DNA from: WJLY01 sp964399265
GTDB lineage: Bacteria; Joyebacterota; Joyebacteria; Joyebacterales; Joyebacteraceae
Length of the DNA: 12,080 bases
Direction of reading: 5' to 3'
Assembly: GCA_964399265.1 (NCBI GenBank)
Contig: CAYNQF010000076.1
Span: 1-12,080 of the forward strand
Shown here: positions 7,485 through 12,080 of the stretch, piece after piece
Numbering within the stretch: position 1 is the first letter of the stretch
How the letters are laid out: each line of letters begins with the position of its first letter
Notes under the pieces: generated by a model
Told to the model about the DNA's origin: nothing
Databases searched by the model: none
Seen by the model: only the letters and a program-made list of their open reading frames with translations
Translations under genes and position numbers: made by a program

Positions 7485-7533
7485 TCAGCGAAAGCGACTT
7501 AGCTCACCCCTGCCTAGTCGGGAGGGAGTAGCC

Positions 7534-9120
7534 ATGCGCAGGACGAGTGCAATGAGAAGAGCCGGACTCGACCTCCATGTCGTCGCGGTGCTCGCGTGTC
7601 TTGCCGTCATCTCTCCGGTCGCAGGAGCCGCGGCGCCACCCGGTGGCACGCGAGGCGACACGCTCTGGATCTTCGACGCGGACTTCTCCGACCTCGTCGG
7701 CGACAACGCTGGCTGGACGTCGGTGGACCTGAGCGGCACGCTCGGCGTTGAGAACTACTGGCACCGGGACACGCTGCGGCCGTGCCCGCGGCCGGAGAGC
7801 GGTCCCGGCGAGTGGTCCTGGTGGTGCGGGACCTACGACCCGTGCTGGGCGCAGCCTCGCGGCTACGGCAACAACTGGTACTGCTGCCTCGTAAGGGACC
7901 TAGCTCTGTCGGAGTGGAGCACAGCGGACGACCTCGTGACGCTCGAGTGGGACCAGCGGTACGCGATGGAGCGCAACTACGACTATGGCTACGTAGAGGT
8001 GTCTGATGACGGCGGGCTGAGCTGGAGCACGCTAACGGCCTTCTGCAATCCGGGGTTCACCGGTGCGGGGACCCCGATCGACTGGGACAGCGTCACGAAC
8101 GGGCACCGGACCATCTACCTCTCAACATACGCGGGCACCGACGTGTCGGTGAGATTCCGATTCGAGTCCGACGCCGCCTATTCGGCTCAGGACCAGACGG
8201 ACAACATACACCACTCGGTCAAGGACGGCGCGTGGCAGGTCGACAACCTCGCTGTCCGGGTGAACGAGTCCGTGTCGTGGTTCGACGACTGCGAGTCGCC
8301 CGGAGACAACGGATGGGAGCACACGGACATTCCCGCCAGCGGTCAGACGGGCGTCACGTTCTTCCGCGGCCAACTGGGAGTCGATTTCTCAACAGGACGT
8401 CCGCCGTACTCCGGACAGCCCGCGGACGGAACCTGGATGTTCGCGGCAGTTGGTGGGGCCAGTCGCATGGTCGATGGGCAGAACTCGCGACTTGTCAGCC
8501 CGCCCATTGACATAGCAGATGCTCTCGTTCTGGTGGGGGAGTTCGAATGTTGGGTCGACTTCCCGGACGATGCGAACGACGCGTGGGAGCTGCGTCTGGC
8601 CAGCGGGAACGTCCCCGAGTGCATCGACTTCCACTCCTTCAACCCCAATCCGCTGCCGATGGGACCGGAGTGGACCACCATTGCTGACGACTGGAGCAAC
8701 TTCGCCGGTAACGACTGGCTGAAGGTGGCCTGGGCCACCTTCGGCGATGAGCCGGAACCGGGGGGCCATCACATGGCTGGGCTCTTCCTGAACCGCGTGC
8801 GCGTAGGCATCCCGCTCGACACCGGCGTGCCCGACGATGTGGCGGCTCAGCGCGCGCTGAGCATCCGCCCGAATCCCTTCAACCCGTCCGCTACGATCGA
8901 GTACACGCTCGACACGAGAGCGCACGCGACGATCCGCGTCGTTGACGCATCGGGGAGGATTGTTGCCACTCTGCTGGACGCCGAGGTGGGTCCCGGCTCC
9001 GATCAGATGACCTGGGACGGCACGACCGACGCTGGCGGCCGCGTCGCGAGCGGCGTATACTTCGTGTTGCTTGAGTCAGACGGCGTCACGGCCACACGGA
9101 AGGCCGTGCTTCTGAAGTAG
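7534..9120 (+). CDS. exported protein with C-terminal FlgD-Ig / type-A sorting-like domain
   Basis: 528-aa predicted secreted protein. The ATG at 7534 is chosen because GGAGGGAG (7521-7528) sits just before it; the longer open frame starts inside the promoter -35 box. Basic residues, then a hydrophobic stretch (about 14-33) with A-G-A-A-A, form the signal peptide. Two beta-sandwich-like modules follow, about 44-245 and 248-427. The first has a Trp/Cys-rich loop (84-118), V-E-V-S-D-D-G-G-L-S-W and a W-Q-V-D-N-L-A strand, as in the jelly-roll parts of M6/immune-inhibitor-A-like exported proteins; no HEXXH protease motif is present. Residues 441-528 form a FlgD-Ig/T9SS-type-A-like tail: PNPFNPSATIEYTL, V-V-D-A-S-G-R, T-W-D-G-T-T-D-A-G-G-R, A-S-G-V-Y-F, ending K-A-V-L-L-K. 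Such tails direct secretion or surface anchoring in Bacteroidetes; in candidate phyla the route is unproven. First gene of a likely operon. Confidence 0.88.
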   Translation: MRRTSAMRRAGLDLHVVAVLACLAVISPVAGAAAPPGGTRGDTLWIFDADFSDLVGDNAGWTSVDLSGTLGVENYWHRDTLRPCPRPESGPGEWSWWCGTYDPCWAQPRGYGNNWYCCLVRDLALSEWSTADDLVTLEWDQRYAMERNYDYGYVEVSDDGGLSWSTLTAFCNPGFTGAGTPIDWDSVTNGHRTIYLSTYAGTDVSVRFRFESDAAYSAQDQTDNIHHSVKDGAWQVDNLAVRVNESVSWFDDCESPGDNGWEHTDIPASGQTGVTFFRGQLGVDFSTGRPPYSGQPADGTWMFAAVGGASRMVDGQNSRLVSPPIDIADALVLVGEFECWVDFPDDANDAWELRLASGNVPECIDFHSFNPNPLPMGPEWTTIADDWSNFAGNDWLKVAWATFGDEPEPGGHHMAGLFLNRVRVGIPLDTGVPDDVAAQRALSIRPNPFNPSATIEYTLDTRAHATIRVVDASGRIVATLLDAEVGPGSDQMTWDGTTDAGGRVASGVYFVLLESDGVTATRKAVLLK

Positions 9121-9226
9121 AACGCGGGAGACTCACACGGAGCCACCACGCACCGAGATCGAGCGCTGGATCCTGAGCTACCTGTGGCCCGAGCGGTCGA
9201 CGACGGCGGAACTCACCTACGAGAGG

Positions 9227-10222
9227 ATGGAGTCGCAGTCTGACCACAGACTGCCCGTCCTCTACGAACCCCTGGACTATACGAAGCGCGGGCACTGGAT
9301 CGACACCGCGCTCATCGGCGCGTTCTGCGAGGCGATGCGCGGAGCGGGGACCGTGCTGGATGTCGGTCCCGGCGACGGATGGCCGAGCCTCCGCATGGCC
9401 GCGCACTTCGGGCGCATCGTCGGCATCGATCCGTCCCCCCGGCGGGTCCATACCCAGCGCGACAACGCACACCGGCTCAACATCCACAACGTCGAGTTCG
9501 TCCAGGAGGGCGCCGAGGCGATGAGCTTCGGCGACGGGAGCTTCGGCGGGGTCACGGCGGCATCATCCATCGAGCAGACGGCACACCCGGAGCGGGCTCT
9601 GCGCGAGGTGTTCCGGGTGCTGGAGCCGGGCGGGTCGCTGGCGATGGTGTTCGAGGACTACGGCTCGTACTTCCCCGACGCTGACGGCGACGAGGAGATG
9701 TGGGCCGAGTTCGACGAGGGCAGTCCCGTTCTCTTCTATCAGGCTCGCAGCAAGGACCCGGCGCGGGAGACGAAGTACGGGCTCTTCCTGGACGGCCACA
9801 GGCTGGAAGAGGGGAGTGAGCCGGGGTGCACGCTGCGCTCGCTGGAGCTCAGGGCGTCGCGGCTCAAGAGCCTCGACCAGGGCGAGGACTCGCAGCTCGA
9901 GCCCGAGGTGCTGGGGGTCCGGTTCCTCGAAAGCGTGCGACCCTTCGTGACTGGCGCGCGCTACTTCGAACTCAGCCACTTCACGAGCAGGAGTCTCGAC
10001 GAGATTCTAGGGGTGATAGGGTTCGAGAACGTGAGGCACCTCGACCACAGAATGCTCGACCTGCGGAAGCTGTTCGACGCCGCGGCCGAGGAGGGGCGGC
10101 TGGACGAGCTGGCCTCGGCGTTCGAGGAAGTGAGCTGGGAGTTTGGCGCGGAGGCGGTGAGAAGCGCGGGCCCGGGCATCGGCGACTTCGTCGTGGCCGA
10201 CAAACCGCGGAGGGGCGAGTGA
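9227..10222 (+). CDS. class I SAM-dependent methyltransferase; true start probably upstream at 9137
   Basis: 331 residues from the ATG at 9227, probably about 361 in reality. SAM-binding motif I is VLDVGPGDG (43-51), the acidic end of strand 2 is Asp68 in VGIDPSPRR, and FRVLEPGGSLAMVF (129-142) is the strand after helix D, all as in Methyltransf_11-type Rossmann folds. About 190 further residues, acidic and without a motif I recognise, may bind the substrate. The ATG has GAGAGG directly against it, leaving no spacing. The frame is open back to 9116 and from about 9140 uses G or C at nearly every third position, encoding a credible peptide (T-E-I-E-R-W-I-L-S-Y-L-W). An ACG at 9137 lies six bases after GGGAG (9126-9130). 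No ATG, GTG or TTG is available there. Substrate unknown. It follows the exported protein gene and overlaps the next gene by four bases. Confidence 0.87.
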   Translation: MESQSDHRLPVLYEPLDYTKRGHWIDTALIGAFCEAMRGAGTVLDVGPGDGWPSLRMAAHFGRIVGIDPSPRRVHTQRDNAHRLNIHNVEFVQEGAEAMSFGDGSFGGVTAASSIEQTAHPERALREVFRVLEPGGSLAMVFEDYGSYFPDADGDEEMWAEFDEGSPVLFYQARSKDPARETKYGLFLDGHRLEEGSEPGCTLRSLELRASRLKSLDQGEDSQLEPEVLGVRFLESVRPFVTGARYFELSHFTSRSLDEILGVIGFENVRHLDHRMLDLRKLFDAAAEEGRLDELASAFEEVSWEFGAEAVRSAGPGIGDFVVADKPRRGE

Positions 10223-10890
10223 CAGACAAGAGGCTCGACTCAGGCGAGTTCTGGAAGCGCTGCATCGCGGAGACGCTCGAGGGAGAGACGCCGACCAAGT
10301 GGAGGGAGTCGGTGTTCGACACCGGGCACCCGCTCGCCGACGCGTTCCTGAATGGTCTCCGGGCGGGCGCCGCCGTCCTTGACTTCGGTTGCGGTCTCGG
10401 CAGGAACGCGCTCGCTCTCGCCGCGAGAGGGTATGACGTATGCGTGTGCGACGTCGCTGACGCCGGCGTCAGGTACTGCGAGGAGAAGGCCGCGGTCGAC
10501 GATCTGACGCTGCGCTCCGTCGGCTACGACGGACACGACATCGAACTCGCCAACCACTCGGTAGACGGAATCCTGGCCTGGAGCTGTCTGGATCACGTCA
10601 CGCTGGACTGGGCCCGTGAGCTGGCCGACGAGCTGTCGCGCGTCGCGCGGCCAGGGGCCCTGCTGCTCGTCTCGTTCGACGAGGACAGGAGCGACGATCC
10701 CGACTCGGAGGCCGTTCTCCTGGGGGACGGGACCCACAGGTACGTGGAGGGCCGCAGGGCGGGGATGCTGTTCAGGCCCTACACGAATAGTGAAATCAGT
10801 TCACTTTTCGAGGAGGAGTGGGAACTGCTTGAATGGGAGGGAGGGGACACTTCCGTTCCCAGACGAGCGCTCCTGCGAAGGAAGAGCTAG
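10219..10890 (+). CDS. second class I SAM-dependent methyltransferase, translationally coupled
   Basis: 223-aa protein. The GTG start at 10219 overlaps the previous stop codon as GTGA and has GGAGG five bases upstream (10209-10213). The frame is open much further back, but that part is only a shadow of the first methyltransferase. Motif I is VLDFGCGLGRNA (53-64), the strand-2 acidic position is in VCVCDVADAG (74-83), and SRVARPGALLLVSFDE (140-155) is the post-motif segment. A Cys-rich core (Cys58, 75, 77, 87, 123) is notable but forms no metal-site pattern. The family is broad (small molecules, quinones, proteins), so no substrate can be named. The 4-base overlap suggests it is made together with its neighbour, possibly in equal amounts. 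Confidence 0.88.
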   Translation: MTDKRLDSGEFWKRCIAETLEGETPTKWRESVFDTGHPLADAFLNGLRAGAAVLDFGCGLGRNALALAARGYDVCVCDVADAGVRYCEEKAAVDDLTLRSVGYDGHDIELANHSVDGILAWSCLDHVTLDWARELADELSRVARPGALLLVSFDEDRSDDPDSEAVLLGDGTHRYVEGRRAGMLFRPYTNSEISSLFEEEWELLEWEGGDTSVPRRALLRRKS

Positions 10891-10972
10891 GGGGCATCGC
10901 CCCGCGAGCACGGGCGATCCGCCCGGGTCGTCCCAACCGTCCGTCTCCCGAACGGCCGGAATCCTCCGGCCG
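10891..10972 (+). other. three tandem stem-loops between the methyltransferase and fmdB genes
   Basis: Directly after the stop codon come GGGGC-ATC-GCCCC (10891-10903), then CGGGCG-ATC-CGCCCG (10911-10925), then CGGCCGGA-ATCC-TCCGGCCG (10953-10972). The last has an 8-bp stem followed by CTCTTCGCATC, a weak T-rich tail, and may be a terminator or attenuator of the methyltransferase transcript. All three loops begin ATC. Confidence 0.5.
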
Positions 10973-11041
10973 CTCTTCGCATCATAAGATGTCGAGGAAA
11001 GCTCATCCCCCTCAGAGGCACGACAGCAGCTAGAGGAACAG

Positions 11042-11239
11042 ATGCCGATCTTCGAGTACAGGTGTGGCAAGTGCGGTTGCGAGTTCGAGGAACTCGAGTC
11101 CGTTGCGGACAGAGACAAGGCCCGGAACTGCCCTGAGTGCGGTAGCAAGCGCGTTGAGAGGGTCGTGTCGGTGTTCGCCGCCAAGGTGGGCGGGAGTTCC
11201 AGTTCCTCGTCGAGCTGTGGTTCGGGCGGGTTCACTTGA
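11042..11239 (+). CDS. FmdB-type zinc ribbon protein
   Basis: 65-aa protein starting M-P-I-F-E-Y-R-C, the usual FmdB opening. Two C-x-x-C knuckles (Cys8/Cys11 and Cys30/Cys33) make one zinc ribbon. The C-terminal tail is low complexity with seven serines (52-58), then C-G-S-G-G, as is common in this family. The ATG has AGAGGA four bases upstream. The name comes from a proposed regulator of formamidase expression; for most members the role is unknown, so a putative regulatory or nucleic-acid-binding function is all that can be said. It lies 151 bases after the methyltransferases, beyond the stem-loops, so it may have separate expression. Confidence 0.92.
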   Translation: MPIFEYRCGKCGCEFEELESVADRDKARNCPECGSKRVERVVSVFAAKVGGSSSSSSSCGSGGFT

Positions 11240-11284
11240 GGCTAGTAGCTTGCCCAGGTGGGCGAGACCCGGTCGGACGAAGAG

Positions 11285-11318
11285 AGAGGGCCCGTGGCAG
11301 ATAAGCTGCGGGCCCTCT
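11285..11318 (+). terminator. intrinsic terminator between convergent genes
   Basis: AGAGGGCCCG (11285-11294) and CGGGCCCTCT (11309-11318) form a perfect 10-bp stem, with CAG/CTG able to pair inside the loop. TTATCTT follows on the plus strand. It lies 46 bases after the fmdB stop and 89 bases beyond the stop of the convergent minus-strand gene, so it may serve both directions; the minus side continues with CTCTCTTC. Confidence 0.75.
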
Positions 11319-11348
11319 TATCTTGGCGCTGTGAATGTCGCCCCCGAA

Positions 11349-11392
11349 CGCCGTGGACATCACTGCCGGGCGCCGTGGACACCGCTACCCGG
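11349..11392 (+). repeat. two tandem 22-base imperfect repeats
   Basis: Units at 11349-11370 and 11371-11392 both begin CGCCGTGGACA and match at 18 of 22 positions. A degenerate third start (CGCCG) follows at 11393. The pair lies between the terminator and the minus-strand stop codon and is not coding in any supported gene. Arms GCGCCG and CGGCGC can also pair as a hairpin across the second unit. Confidence 0.6.
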
Positions 11393-11406
11393 CGCCGCCG
11401 ACCATC

Positions 11407-12069
11407 TTACTCCAGCGTGATGGTCACGTGCTCATCGTCTTCCTCATCGTGAATGTCGATGATCTTCCCGTCGAATCCCTCGGACTGCGCCATCTCAAGG
11501 ATCTGGTCCAGGTCGAGGTCGAAGTCCTTGGATGCGAGGAAGCCGAGACCCTCTGACGAGTGCTTCTCGATGGCCTCCTCGGCCTCGCGCAGCTCCTCCT
11601 GGATCGTCTGCTCTACCTCCTCCATGCTCTCCCGCACGGCCTTGCTCACGACCTCGTCGATGTCCTTTCCGCCGCGCTCTCCGAGCCTGCCACCGAGTTC
11701 GCGCCTCATCCTCTCTGCGGCCTTCTCGGCCCGCCGCGCAGCCTGCTCGCGGTGGCGCTCCGCGCGCTCCCTGGCCCGCTCGGCGCGCTCGCGCGCGCTC
11801 TCGGCGTTCCGCTGGGCGCTGCGGATGTGGTGCCGAGCCGCCTTGGGAGCCAGCTTGAACCCGAACTTGAGCAGCGCAAGCGGAACCTTCATGTTGACCG
11901 TGTCCCGGCCGTTCTCCTGGACGCGGATGTGGAGCCACTTCCTCTTGATGTCGTTCTGCCTGGAGTGTGGCTCCGTCTTGTCCATGGCCTCCATGAGCCG
12001 GGCGGCCTCATCGGCAGTGACCTTGCCCTCCTCCAGCATCTTCAGTATCCGCAGCTTCTGCTCGTTCAT
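11407..12069 (-). CDS. SHOCT-like / YvlB-LiaX N-terminal domain protein with long charged helix
   Basis: 220-aa protein. The ATG at 12069 has GGAGG five bases upstream (complement of 12075-12079), at the window edge. Residues 1-30 (R-I-L-K-M-L-E-E-G-K-V-T-A-D-E-A-A-R-L) match the SHOCT-like helical pair at the N-terminus of YvlB/LiaX-type proteins. Residues 45-76 (IRVQENGRDTVNMKVPLALL) and 199-220 (GKIIDIHDEEDDEHVTITLE) match the usual strand-rich blocks found with it. Between them, residues about 82-135 form an Arg/Glu/Ala heptad helix (RERAERA, RERAERH, REQAARR, AEKAAER), and 136-172 is an acidic amphipathic helix. Related proteins take part in cell-envelope stress responses in Firmicutes; here the function is unknown. 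No signal peptide or transmembrane segment is visible. The helix makes the protein longer than I would expect from the two conserved blocks alone. Confidence 0.82.
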   Translation of the reverse strand: MNEQKLRILKMLEEGKVTADEAARLMEAMDKTEPHSRQNDIKRKWLHIRVQENGRDTVNMKVPLALLKFGFKLAPKAARHHIRSAQRNAESARERAERARERAERHREQAARRAEKAAERMRRELGGRLGERGGKDIDEVVSKAVRESMEEVEQTIQEELREAEEAIEKHSSEGLGFLASKDFDLDLDQILEMAQSEGFDGKIIDIHDEEDDEHVTITLE

Positions 12070-12080
12070 GTAGTCCTCCA

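Larger units (their letters stand above)
7226..7533. other. 308-base divergent intergenic region between eno and the plus-strand cluster
   Basis: No convincing protein gene is present. It holds the eno leader and promoter on the left, two inverted repeats in the middle, a GC-rich stretch (7392-7453, with GCCGGCGGC at 7392 and again at 7437) in which I see no gene, and the plus-strand promoter and leader on the right. Confidence 0.75.

Noticed and set aside
7456..7533. N-terminal extension of the exported protein from TTG 7456
   Set aside because: It would start inside the promoter -35 box, upstream of the predicted transcription start; ATG 7534 has a good ribosome site and signal peptide.
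9826..10218. N-terminal extension of the second methyltransferase
   Set aside because: Fully overlaps the first methyltransferase in another frame and is Arg/Ala-rich; GTG at 10219 has GGAGG and the GTGA overlap.
11453..12073. 206-codon plus-strand frame
   Set aside because: Ser/Arg-rich mirror of the heptad-repeat gene, no ribosome site; the minus-strand frame has recognisable blocks and a Shine-Dalgarno.

Overview
The window looks like a GC-rich scaffold from an uncultured bacterium, probably a metagenome assembly. It starts exactly at the CCA end of a tRNA, stops a few bases beyond a ribosome binding site, and contains one run of exactly 100 N. The gene content is bacterial. Coding DNA has strong G/C preference at third codon positions, and GTG and TTG starts are common. 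The exported proteins (Big_5 Ig-like plus PPC-like lipoprotein, parallel beta-helix protein, FlgD-Ig/type-A sorting-like C-terminus) are the kind found in FCB-related candidate phyla such as Eisenbacteria, Krumholzibacteriota or Latescibacterota. That placement is inference only.

Left half, minus strand, in transcription order: enolase (C-terminal end lost in the gap), an FtsB/DivIC-type division protein (N-terminal edge in the gap), CcsA/ResC, ResB, a secreted beta-helix protein, a lipoprotein, and an initiator tRNA-fMet with its own consensus promoter. ftsB, ccsA and resB are closely spaced and could be one transcript started at the eno promoter. CcsA and ResB together form the System II heme-delivery and cytochrome c assembly machine, so the cell should make c-type cytochromes. 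The beta-helix protein and the lipoprotein are separated by 239 bases holding a terminator-like hairpin, so the lipoprotein is probably a separate unit.

The 308 bases between eno and the first plus-strand gene carry two divergent sigma70-like promoters and two inverted repeats between them.

Right half, plus strand: an exported protein with a C-terminal FlgD-Ig/type-A sorting-like domain, then two class I SAM-dependent methyltransferases (the second overlaps the first by GTGA), then a 150-base spacer with three stem-loops, then a small FmdB-type zinc ribbon. An intrinsic terminator lies between fmdB and a convergent minus-strand gene for a SHOCT-like/YvlB-N-type protein with a long Arg/Glu heptad helix.

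No CRISPR array, transposon, integrase, phage gene or defence cassette was seen. The points most worth checking are the first methyltransferase, whose coding signal runs upstream of its first ATG to an ACG with a well-placed Shine-Dalgarno; the short W-G-x-I-K-x-x-Y-R tail of the beta-helix protein as a possible sorting tag; the Asp-Thr-rich insert in ResB; and the unresolved eno-ftsB junction.
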